A DNA stretch of 64,000 bases from G039954875 sp039954875 (GTDB lineage: Bacteria; Bacteroidota; Bacteroidia; Flavobacteriales; Blattabacteriaceae), in the NCBI GenBank assembly GCA_039954875.1, contig CP157202.1, forward strand, positions 1,531,117 through 1,595,116. The letters are read 5' to 3'. This document shows, piece by piece, positions 56,200 through 64,000 of the stretch (the first letter of the stretch is position 1; each line of letters opens with the position of its first letter). The notes beneath the pieces were generated by a model that saw nothing but the letters and a program-made list of their open reading frames with translations, was not told where the DNA came from and did no database searches. The translations under genes and the position numbers were made by a program.

Positions 56200-57340
56200 T
56201 GATAAATTTATCTAAAGGTATTTTTTGTAAGTTTTCCACCAATGATCAGGGATTTTTCTTTGAATAGACTTTAAGTAATAATTGTAGGAGCAGGCCACAT
56301 AGTATTTTTTTTTGTATATATTTTCCAATATAAGGAGCTCCATCCACCATTTTTCAGTATGAATGCTTTGCATAAAAATTAGATCTCTATTCGGATATGG
56401 GACGTGGTATTTTTTATAATCATTGATATCGTTGAAGGGTTTGTCCAGTGTGCGTATTTGATATCCTTTTCGATAAAGTACCATATCATCTGAGCGATCA
56501 GTTGGGATGTTTGCCTATTGAGGTCTTTGTTGACATGGTATTCGTAGATGCCTAGGGAGGAGACTTTATTGCTTAATTCAGCGTATCTAGCTAGGGTATG
56601 GGTTTCTCTGCCATCGAGGCTATTGGGCGAACCGGCTGCTTGTTCAGGGGTTAGGCCAAGCGTATGACCGAGAGATCAAAACTGACCATGTTTGCATTGC
56701 GGAAGATTGGTTCTGCTTCGCTCATGTCTTCTACGATCTCTCCTAGACGGTAGTACTCGAAGTTGAGTTGTGCTATCAAGTCGATATCGGGCTGAGGCAC
56801 TAGATAGGGGTCTGGTAGCCTAAGTGATTATAGTAGTTGAATAGGTTTTGAGGAGGGGTAGTGATGATTCTATTTAAATAAGAGATGGACGTCAAAGGTT
56901 GATCGGATTTGCCGAGGTCAAAACGACTGTCTATGTGAACGATATTTACCGTTTGTTTGAGTTGGTCATAAGCTCTGTATTGGGTGGGCATAGGTGAGCA
57001 TGTCGCCGCTACCGATGATGAGGGGTATGATGTCTTTTTTTAGCAGTTGTGCACAGACGGGCTTGCATGGCAAAGTAGGTGTTTTCGGCTGTAGCACCTT
57101 GTTTTGTATATTGCCCATGTCTATAATTATGCTTTCCAGTGCCCTTGGTATAAGGTGTAGAATGTTTTCCGGACTTTATCCGAATTGGGGCTATTGTTTT
57201 TTCGATAGTGTGCGTTTCGGCTTTTTTTGACGCCGAGCAAAGCCAATTTGTAATATCGTAGATGGTTTTCTTAGGTAAAAGCTTAGATGAATTGACACAA
57301 ACAGAAAGGATCATTCGTTCTTTAATTTTTCTGAAGCAGA
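56200..57340 (-). pseudogene. Decayed arginase-family protein (formimidoylglutamase-like)
   Basis: Bacteroidota commonly carry an arginase-fold protein annotated as formimidoylglutamase between topA and gldK. The remnant runs IIIDMGNIQNKVLQ, IIPLIIGSGDMLTYAHP (family: IGGGHDLTYA; histidine lost), VNIVHIDSRFDLGKSDQPL, LFNYYNHLGYQ, LNFEYYRLGEIVEDMSEAEP, MVSFDLSVIR, and then a clean 90-residue piece GYQIRTLDKPFNDINDYKKY to IPDHWWKTYKKYL, the typical C-terminus. Loss of the metal-binding histidine and several stops make it inactive. Confidence 0.83.
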
Positions 57341-57375
57341 TCTGTCACCGGACTGAGGAAATTTTCTATCATCAG

Positions 57376-59685
57376 TTATGATTTTTTTTGTTCAGTTTTT
57401 TTATCCGATTCTGAGATGAGCTGTTGGCAATCTTCTAAGGTCAATTTTTCGGGCTGAAGGTTTTTGGGGATCTTGTAATTCTTTTTATTTTGGCGAATGT
57501 AGGGGCCGTATTGGCCGTTTAATACTTCGATGGCGGGGTCTATGTCTTCAAAACGTTGGATGGATTTTTTTTCGTATTCTTCGCGTTTTTGCTGGATCAT
57601 ATCGATGGCCTGTTCTAGCGTGATATCGAAAGGATTGTAACCCGTCTCCTTTTTGATAGCAACGAATCGGTTGTCATGCTTAACATAGGGCCCGAAGCGC
57701 CCAATGTTTGTGCTGACTTCTTTTTCTTCAAATTTGCCTAAGGATCTAGGCAGCTCGAACAATTTTAAGGCTTCTTCTAAAGAGATCGAATTGATCTGTT
57801 GATGCTTGAGCAACGAGGTGAATCTAGATTTTTCTCCATCATTGACTTCTCCGATCTGTATCATCGGCCCGAAATGTCCGATCTTGGCCCGTACTTTTTT
57901 GCCTGATTTGGGATCAATACCCAATAGGCGCTCTCCTTGAGTCCGATCAGCATTTTTTATTACATCTTCTACCTTGGGGTGAAATCCATCGTAAAAATTC
58001 CGGATGATTTTGGTCCAAGTCTCTTTCCCTCGGGCGATTTCGTCAAAGTCTTCTTCGACCTTGGCTGTAAAACCATAGTCTAATACCTGTTGGAAGTACT
58101 GAACTAAAAAGCCGTTGACTACGACACCGATATCTGTAGGGAGGAGTTTTTTTTTGTCAGATCCGGCGAGCTCTTTCTCTTGGATACTGGAAATTTTTTT
58201 CTCTTTAAGTGCTAGGATTTCGTAAGGTCTTTCTACGCCCTCAAGGTCTCGGACTTCGACATAATTCCGTTTTTGAATGGTAGAAATCGTCGGTACATAG
58301 GTCGAGGGCCTGCCAATGCCTAATTCTTCTAAGGTCCTGACCAAAGAAGCCTCGCTGTATCGTGGTGGATGTTTGGTGAAACGTTGTGTGGCAAGGATTT
58401 CTTCGTTTTGTACAGATTCGCTTCTGCTGAGTTTGGGCAGGCATATTTTTTGAACTTCTTCATCCTCATCTTCTTGGGTTTCGTGATACACTTTGAGGAA
58501 ACCTTTGAAGGTGATGATCTCTCCCCTAGTGATGAATTCGTAGGGTGTGGGCGTGCTTATGTGAATAGTTGTTTTTTCTAGAAGCGCATGAGCCATTTGT
58601 CCGGCGATGGTGCGCTTCCAAATCAATTCGTAGAGACGTTTTTGAGCTGGGTCTGTGCCAGCTAGGGCTTTGCTCATGTTTGTAGGGCGTATGGCCTCGT
58701 GCGCTTCTTGAGCGGACTTGCTTTTAGTAGTGTATCTTTTGGGATGAGTGTATTCTTTTCCATACAATGAGGTGATCTGTTCTTGTGCTGCAGCGATAGT
58801 CTCTTCGGAGAGATTTACGCTATCGGTACGCGTATAGGTGATATGGCCTTCTTCGTAGAGTTGTTGTGCTAGACGCATGGTACGTGCTACGGAGTAGCTC
58901 AGTTTTCTTGAAGCTTCCTGTTGTAGTGTAGAGGTGGTGAAAGGGGGAGGGGGGGCTTTCTTTGCTGGATTGATTTCAATTTGATCAATGATGAATTTCC
59001 CATGGATGCAGGCCTTTAAAAAATCTTCGGCTTCTTGTTTGGTATTGAAATTTTTTTTCAATTGGCCCTTGAATGCTTGCTTTTTTTTGGAGATGAAGAT
59101 CGCAGAAACCTTGTAGTAAGAAGTCGTTGAAAATTGTTTAATTTCCTTTTCGCGTTCTACGATCAGCCGCACAGCCACCGACTGTACGCGTCCAGCTGAT
59201 AGGCCTGTTTTGATCTTGCGCCAAAGTATGGGTGAGAGTTCGAAGCCGACCAAGCGATCCAAAACTCGTCTGGCTTGTTGAGCATTGACTAGGTCATAAT
59301 TGATCTGACGGGGATTTTCGACTGCTTGACGGATGGCCTTTTGGGTGATTTCGTGGAATACAATCCGTCGTAGTTTTTTATAGGGGATTTTCAGCTCTTT
59401 GTAGAGATGCCAAGAGATGGCTTCGCCTTCACGATCTTCATCAGTGGCAAGCCAAACAGCTTCAGCTTGCTTGATCAAGTTTTGAAGTTTCTTAACGACT
59501 TCTTTTTTTTCTTTTGGTATTACATAGGTGGGTTGAAAATCGTTTTCGACGTCTATACCCATGCCTTTTTCAGGCAGGTCAGCAATGTGTCCAAAGCTCG
59601 AGGTTACTTGAAAATCTTTACCCAGATATCCTTGTATGGTTTTGGCCTTGGCAGGAGACTCTACTATAACCAAATTTTTTACCAT
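57376..59685 (-). CDS. topA: DNA topoisomerase I
   Basis: Type IA topoisomerase relaxing negative supercoils. The ATG at 59685 gives VKNLVIVESPAKAKTIQGYL, the exact family start; seven extra codons upstream are open but contain a -7 promoter element. TOPRIM residues are in ATDEDREGEAISWHL, the active-site tyrosine in HITYTRTDSVNLSEE, and RPSTYVPTISTIQKRNYV is conserved. C-terminal topoisomerase repeats (GRFGPYVKHDNRFVAIKK; GQYGPYIRQNKKNYKIPK) lack zinc cysteines, as in other members of the phylum. A seven-G run encodes a PPPP stretch without breaking the frame. Intact, 769 residues. Confidence 0.95.
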   Translation of the reverse strand: MVKNLVIVESPAKAKTIQGYLGKDFQVTSSFGHIADLPEKGMGIDVENDFQPTYVIPKEKKEVVKKLQNLIKQAEAVWLATDEDREGEAISWHLYKELKIPYKKLRRIVFHEITQKAIRQAVENPRQINYDLVNAQQARRVLDRLVGFELSPILWRKIKTGLSAGRVQSVAVRLIVEREKEIKQFSTTSYYKVSAIFISKKKQAFKGQLKKNFNTKQEAEDFLKACIHGKFIIDQIEINPAKKAPPPPFTTSTLQQEASRKLSYSVARTMRLAQQLYEEGHITYTRTDSVNLSEETIAAAQEQITSLYGKEYTHPKRYTTKSKSAQEAHEAIRPTNMSKALAGTDPAQKRLYELIWKRTIAGQMAHALLEKTTIHISTPTPYEFITRGEIITFKGFLKVYHETQEDEDEEVQKICLPKLSRSESVQNEEILATQRFTKHPPRYSEASLVRTLEELGIGRPSTYVPTISTIQKRNYVEVRDLEGVERPYEILALKEKKISSIQEKELAGSDKKKLLPTDIGVVVNGFLVQYFQQVLDYGFTAKVEEDFDEIARGKETWTKIIRNFYDGFHPKVEDVIKNADRTQGERLLGIDPKSGKKVRAKIGHFGPMIQIGEVNDGEKSRFTSLLKHQQINSISLEEALKLFELPRSLGKFEEKEVSTNIGRFGPYVKHDNRFVAIKKETGYNPFDITLEQAIDMIQQKREEYEKKSIQRFEDIDPAIEVLNGQYGPYIRQNKKNYKIPKNLQPEKLTLEDCQQLISESDKKTEQKKS

Positions 59686-59703
59686 TGTTCTTGTAGATTT
59701 CTG

Positions 59704-59711
59704 CAAAAATA
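59704..59711 (-). promoter_or_regulatory. TAnnTTTG -7 element upstream of topA
   Basis: TATTTTTG on the minus strand, about 19 bases before the preferred topA ATG at 59685, arguing against the longer frame beginning at 59706. Confidence 0.4.
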
Positions 59712-59793
59712 GAATTTAAAATGAATGCTCTTTGTGATAGCTCATCGGGTTTATAGCTGATGATCGGATGAGTAGATTATTTTGGAAAAAGCT

Positions 59794-60771
59794 TTATCGT
59801 TTGCGTTCGATCACATAGTGGACCATGATTTTGAGAGATGTTTTTGCTGGATTTTCTGGGTATTGATCGAGAATTTTTAAGACACTCTTGTGTAGGTTTG
59901 TCATCTTTTGCACGGCGTAATCAACCCCTCCAGATCGTTTAACATAGTCGATGAGTTCTCGAACTCGGGTTTTGTCTTTGTTGTGATTTTTGATCGTGTT
60001 GATCATCCATTTGCGTTCTTCTGACGATGCTTTTTGAAGGGTATAAATTAATGGTAGGGTGATCTTACGTTCTTTGATGTCGATACCGATAGGTTTGCCA
60101 ACGAGATTATTGTGTTCGTAGTCAAACAAGTCATCCTTGATCTGGAAGGCCATGCCTATGAGTTCACCGAATCTTTGCATTTGGAGGGCTACATTTTCAT
60201 TTGTGTCGACCGAACGTGCACCCCCCTCGCAACAAGCTGAGATCAGACTGGCCGTCTTGTAGCGGATGATTTGTTCATAAACTTCCTCAGTGATGTCTAA
60301 TCTTCGTGATTTTTCGATCTGTAGGAGTTCTCCTTCGCTCATCTCTCGTATCGTACGACAGATGACTTTCAATAGATCGTGGTGATCGTAATTTGCTGCT
60401 AAGAGCAAGCTTTTCGAGAGTAGGTAATCACCAACCAAGACGGCGACTTTGTTTTTCCAAAGGGCATGGATAGAAAAAAATCCGCGACGTATGAGGCTGT
60501 CGTCTACCACATCGTCATGTATGAGTGTGCCTGTATGTATCAACTCAATCAGTGAGGCCATGCGGTAGGTCTTCTCACTGATTTGACCCAACATTTTGGC
60601 TATGAGGAAGACAAACATTGGTCGTATCTGCTTACCTTTTCGATGTATGATGTAGTGAGTGATGCGATTCAAGAGAGGTATTTCACTTTTCATCGCCTCG
60701 TGAAATTTTTTTTCAAAGACCCGCATCTCTTCAGCAATAGGAGTTCGTATTTTTTCAGTGATTTTGCTCAC
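59794..60771 (-). CDS. Long-chain polyprenyl diphosphate synthase (octaprenyl type)
   Basis: Trans-prenyltransferase making the isoprenoid tail of menaquinone or ubiquinone. Aspartate-rich motifs are intact: LIHDDVVDD (near residue 86) and FQIKDDLFDY. GKQIRPMFVFL and GDYLLSKSLLLA are conserved, and ITLPLIYTLQ follows the second motif. 325 residues is normal. It is 10 bases downstream of the propeller-like protein gene, on the same strand as rlmN and queA. It supplies the quinone pool oxidised by ACIII. Chain length is inferred, not shown. Confidence 0.9.
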   Translation of the reverse strand: MSKITEKIRTPIAEEMRVFEKKFHEAMKSEIPLLNRITHYIIHRKGKQIRPMFVFLIAKMLGQISEKTYRMASLIELIHTGTLIHDDVVDDSLIRRGFFSIHALWKNKVAVLVGDYLLSKSLLLAANYDHHDLLKVICRTIREMSEGELLQIEKSRRLDITEEVYEQIIRYKTASLISACCEGGARSVDTNENVALQMQRFGELIGMAFQIKDDLFDYEHNNLVGKPIGIDIKERKITLPLIYTLQKASSEERKWMINTIKNHNKDKTRVRELIDYVKRSGGVDYAVQKMTNLHKSVLKILDQYPENPAKTSLKIMVHYVIERKR

Positions 60772-60781
60772 GATGGTAGGT

Positions 60782-61687
60782 TTAGTTTAGGGGAGCAACC
60801 CGATAGAGTTGCTGTTTTACGGCTTTGTAAAAAATATTTTTTCTAAAATATTCGCAACTGATATATATTATGTTATCTTTGAAAGTTACCCCTTCGACTT
60901 GGCCTATAGATGGAGCCCAGCCTAGGAAATATTTTTTCTTTTGACTGTTGAAATATTTTCCATTTTTGAAATCCCAAAATTTCCAGAGAAATACCAAGCC
61001 ATTTTTGGTATAGCCAGTCATCACCACTTGATTTTTTTTGATATCGGCTCCGGTGATTAGACCTTTTGTATCGAACGATTCGACTTTGACCGCTTCGTAA
61101 TTTCCTGGTTCAGTAGGTAAAATATAATGTGTACTCATATAAGTGCCCCATTCTTTGGTGAAGAGGTGAAGCTTACCATCTTGATAAAACAATGCTTCAG
61201 CATCAATGTTGTTGGTAGCTTTAGATTTTGTATACCAAAAGACTTTTTGTTTGGGATAGTGGAAACGAATGCTTTCGACTGGTACCCATGCTTTCTTTCT
61301 TTGATCTATTCGATCTACTTGGACCTTGTATATGATCAAGTTTTTGCGATTTTGCATATTGTTTCCTATATCTGCCACGTAGAGATATTGTCCGTCGTAG
61401 GCGATGTCTTCCCAATCGCAGTTTTTGGCCTGGGATAGCTTGACCGTCTGAAGGATATCTCCTGAAGAAGGGTTGATTTTATAGAGTTCGGCTTTGCCAC
61501 CACTATCGTTGAACGTCCAAAAATAACCATTGGAGTATTGTAATCCAGAATTTTCTTTCAATTCTTTAGGAAGTTGGGCCACTAGAGAAGTTTTATGAAT
61601 GTAGTCTTTTTGAGTATCGTTGGGAAATTGGGCATTTAGATTAAGGCCTGCTAAAAGTAATAGAGATATAAAATAAGATTCTGTCAT
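60782..61687 (-). CDS. Secreted beta-propeller-like protein, function unknown
   Basis: A 301-residue protein with an N-terminal signal (YFISLLLLAGLNLNAQ). Repeated segments such as ELKENSGLQYSNGYFWTFND, GGKAELYKINPSSGDILQTV, DWEDIAYDGQYLYVADIG and GWAPSIGQVEGVTFKDNIIY have the strand-turn pattern of propeller blades; the ENSGL and WEDIA segments are known to me from uncharacterised secreted Bacteroidota proteins. The start overlaps the end of rlmN by four bases. There is no enzymatic motif I can name. Confidence 0.72.
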   Translation of the reverse strand: MTESYFISLLLLAGLNLNAQFPNDTQKDYIHKTSLVAQLPKELKENSGLQYSNGYFWTFNDSGGKAELYKINPSSGDILQTVKLSQAKNCDWEDIAYDGQYLYVADIGNNMQNRKNLIIYKVQVDRIDQRKKAWVPVESIRFHYPKQKVFWYTKSKATNNIDAEALFYQDGKLHLFTKEWGTYMSTHYILPTEPGNYEAVKVESFDTKGLITGADIKKNQVVMTGYTKNGLVFLWKFWDFKNGKYFNSQKKKYFLGWAPSIGQVEGVTFKDNIIYISCEYFRKNIFYKAVKQQLYRVAPLN

Positions 61688-62765
61688 TTGAGTGTTAAAT
61701 TTGAAGTGGATGAAATCAAAGGGTTTTTATTAGTCAGTTGTCCACAGGCTGCATCGATATCTTTACCCCGGCTGTGGCGTATTTTCACTACAATATTATT
61801 TGTCTCTAACGTTTCCGTATAGCGTTTAAGGACCGTTCCCTTAGCTTGTTGAAACACCTCTTCATCAATAGAATTGTATTCGATTGGATTGACCTTTGAG
61901 GGAATATTTCGGCAAAATTTCACCAATGCATGGATGTCTTCTTCGCCATCGTTGATGTCTTTGCATAAGACGTATTCGAAAGTGATACGACTTTTGGTTT
62001 TCTCGTACCAGTATTGCAATGCTTTCAGCAACTCTTGTAAAGTAAAATTTTTATTGAAAGGCATGATTTTTTCTCTAATTTCTTCTAGGGTCGAGTGCAG
62101 AGACAAGGCGAGTTTGAACTTCGGTTGATCATCGGCAAGTCTTCGGATAATTTTCGTGATATATGAGGTCGATAAATTGATGCGCCATGCCGAAATATGT
62201 AACCCTTTGCTGTGGTGATTTTTTTGATAGCTTGGATGACATTGGGATAATTGAAAAATGGTTCACTCATACCCATGAAGACCACATTATTTAGCGGTCG
62301 TCCGAACTGTTCCCGACTATACCGATCGAGCAATCGTACTTGATCGTAGATCTTCCCAAACTGCAAGTTGCGCATGCGAGGCAATTGAGCCTTAGCACAA
62401 AACTTGCAACCCAGGCTATAACCTATCTGAGAAGAGATATAAGCCGTTGACTGCTTTTCCGTGGGTATAAGTACCGACTCGATGAGGTTTCCATCGTATA
62501 ATCGCATTGCATACTTGATCCTCCCATCGATACTTTGATGATGATAATTAGGTTGGACGGTATGAAGAGAAAAAAAAGCTCCCAACTGCTCGCGAAGCCT
62601 TTTAGGTAGATTATATATTGCCTTGACCTCATCGATCCCTTTGTGCCACCGCCAATCATAAATCTGTTGAGTCCGAAAAACATTTTCCCCAATACTGGTG
62701 AGGAATGATCTCAATGCTTCCACTGATAGAGAACGAATATTTGTTTTGCTGATCATGGACATCAT
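61684..62765 (-). pseudogene. rlmN: 23S rRNA / tRNA (adenine-C2) methyltransferase RlmN, frameshifted and missing a cluster cysteine
   Basis: RlmN is a radical-SAM methyltransferase for A2503 of 23S rRNA and A37 of some tRNAs. The first frame (62765-62088) carries the N-terminal domain, ENVFRTQQIYDWRWHKG, and the cluster loop SSQIGYSLGCKFCAKAQL: the first cysteine of CxxxCxxC is tyrosine. GMSEPFFNYPNV replaces GMGEPLxNY. A one-base loss near 62197 shifts the frame; the rest (INLSTSYITKIIRRLADD; LALSLHST; the catalytic-region cysteine in DIDAACGQL) is readable to 61684. It is 24 bases after queA. Two independent lesions suggest a true pseudogene. Confidence 0.88.
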
Positions 62766-62789
62766 TATAAATAATATACCTCATTTACT

Positions 62790-63851
62790 TTATAAGATAA
62801 GCATAACATCACCATAAGAATAAAATCGATATTTCTCTTCAATAGCTGTTTGATAAGCTTTCATTATCAATTCATGACCAGCGAAAGCCACTACCATCAT
62901 CAATAGAGTTGACTTAGGCATGTGAAAATTTGTAATCATACAATTAGCTATACTGAAATCATAAGGAGGGAAGATAAATTTATTCGTCCAACCCTCGAAG
63001 GGGCTGAGGCGTTTACCAGCGGAGACCGAACTTTCGATAGCACGCATCGAAGAAGTACCTACCACACACACCCGCTTTCTTTGATCGATCGCCTTATTGA
63101 CAATGTCGCAAGTAGATTGATTGATAAAACATTGTTCAGAGTCCATTTTATGCTTAGAGAGATCCTCGACTTCCACTGGGGCAAAAGTACCCAACCCAAC
63201 ATGCAATGTGAGCTCAGCTGTATGTACTCCTTTGATCTCAAGTCTTTTTAATAAATGTTTCGAGAAATGCAAACCTGCTGTAGGAGCTGCTACAGCACCT
63301 TCCTTCTTAGCATAAATGGTTTGGTATCGCTCCACATCATTTTTCTCAGCAGCCCGCTTGATATATTTTGGTAAAGGAGTTTCACCGATTTCCTTGATCC
63401 GTTTGCGGAGCATTTCAGGAGAGATGTCCGATAGAAATCGGCCAATCCTACCCCTTGATGTAGTGTTGTCTATGATTTCTAATATCAGGGAATCTTGATC
63501 ATTCCCCTGACCCGAGAAGTATATTTTGTTCCCGACACGTACCTTCCTTGCAGGATCTACCAAGATATCCCATGTTTTATTTTTGCTATTAAGCTCTCGG
63601 AGTAGAAAAACCTCTATTTTAGCTTCGGTCTTTTCTTTACTCCCATACAATCTGGTTGGAAAGACCTTCGTGTTATTTAAAATCATTACATCGTCTTCCT
63701 CAAAATATTTAAGCAAATTTTTGAATATCTTATGTTCAATCCGGCCCGTTTCTCGCTCGATGACCATCAGGCGAGACTCATCACGTTCTTGTGTAGGCCT
63801 TTCAGCCAGAAGTTTTAACGGAAGCTCAAAATTAAAACCTGAAGTTTTCAT
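62790..63851 (-). CDS. queA: S-adenosylmethionine:tRNA ribosyltransferase-isomerase
   Basis: QueA transfers and rearranges the ribosyl group of SAM onto 7-aminomethyl-7-deazaguanine in tRNA, making epoxyqueuosine. FNFELPLKLLAERPTQERDESRLMV is the family start; MILNNTKVFPTRLYGSKEKT, EGAVAAPTAGLHFSKHLL and ELTLHVGLGTFAPV are diagnostic. YSYGDVMLIL ends it normally. 353 residues, ATG at 63851, -7 element upstream at 63886-63893. It looks functional although queG, the next enzyme, is dead at 2.9-3.8 kb. Confidence 0.95.
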   Translation of the reverse strand: MKTSGFNFELPLKLLAERPTQERDESRLMVIERETGRIEHKIFKNLLKYFEEDDVMILNNTKVFPTRLYGSKEKTEAKIEVFLLRELNSKNKTWDILVDPARKVRVGNKIYFSGQGNDQDSLILEIIDNTTSRGRIGRFLSDISPEMLRKRIKEIGETPLPKYIKRAAEKNDVERYQTIYAKKEGAVAAPTAGLHFSKHLLKRLEIKGVHTAELTLHVGLGTFAPVEVEDLSKHKMDSEQCFINQSTCDIVNKAIDQRKRVCVVGTSSMRAIESSVSAGKRLSPFEGWTNKFIFPPYDFSIANCMITNFHMPKSTLLMMVVAFAGHELIMKAYQTAIEEKYRFYSYGDVMLIL

Positions 63852-63885
63852 GTCCTATATGATTAATATGAAGATTGTCTTTGGG

Positions 63886-63893
63886 CAAATATA
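63886..63893 (-). promoter_or_regulatory. TAnnTTTG -7 element upstream of queA
   Basis: TATATTTG on the minus strand, about 35 bases before the queA ATG. It probably drives queA, rlmN, the propeller-like protein and the prenyl synthase, which are closely spaced on this strand. Confidence 0.45.
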
Positions 63894-64000
63894 CGGTGCT
63901 TTCAAAAGGTATGTTAAGAGTCAAGAGGATAGGCATATTTTCCACTAAGATCAGGTATTACCTCAATAAGAGATAAAATATATAGTATTCTTTCTCACCC

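Noticed and set aside
1..64000. CRISPR arrays, insertion sequences, prophage genes, rRNA operons
   Set aside because: I looked for regular repeats, transposase-like frames, integrases and rRNA-like segments and saw none; the only repeat supported is the MBL/prenyl synthase duplication.

Overview
This window is a piece of a Bacteroidota chromosome caught in the middle of genome decay. The evidence for Bacteroidota is: a complete alternative complex III operon (actABCDEF); a topA / arginase-family / gldK-gldL-gldM-gldN block; an ileS / DksA-like / lspA string; DUF3127 and DUF3078 genes; a DnaG without zinc cysteines; and repeated TAnnTTTG promoter elements. Apparently healthy genes alternate with long stretches where recognisable protein families survive only as frameshifted, stop-ridden pieces. 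That mixture fits a host-restricted (symbiont or intracellular) lineage in which selection has recently relaxed. I cannot name the organism from the sequence.

Layout. 0-5 kb: end of a POT peptide transporter, korB without a visible korA, then dead queG and ruvB. 5-12 kb: hemH, a dead DUF3078 gene, dead surE, intact tail-specific protease, dead oligopeptide ABC permease, DUF423 gene. 12-17 kb: a worn tRNA-Asn, ileS, DksA-like gene, lspA broken at a ten-G run. 17-29 kb: a LamB-type porin, a dead TauE/SafE gene, the ACIII operon on the minus strand and a divergent SPOR-domain gene. 29-39 kb: a dead ABC-2 transporter, the 5' half of recA (minus), bcp, nth, DUF3127, SPFH, sufT, two M16 peptidases, then the 3' half of recA (plus) and a dead metallo-hydrolase. 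39-44 kb: two diverged dead copies of a short-chain prenyl synthase and about 2.8 kb of unassignable DNA. 44-52 kb: ccsBA, dead csaA, 2.6 kb of unassigned decayed coding DNA, dnaG. 52-64 kb: dead gldN-gldM-gldL-gldK and arginase-family gene, then topA, a long-chain prenyl synthase, a secreted propeller-like protein, dying rlmN and queA.

What is kept forms an aerobic respiratory core: heme synthesis (hemH), cytochrome c assembly (ccsBA), ACIII, prenyl chain synthesis, and information processing (ileS, dnaG, topA). What is lost is homologous recombination (recA, ruvB), the type IX secretion/gliding motor (gldKLMN), oligopeptide ABC import, sulfite/organo-anion export, and the last step of queuosine synthesis.

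The most striking single observation is that the two halves of recA lie about 7.4 kb apart in opposite orientation and meet at almost the same codon. One inversion, with a breakpoint inside recA, explains this. All translations of broken genes were done by eye, so their boundaries are approximate.
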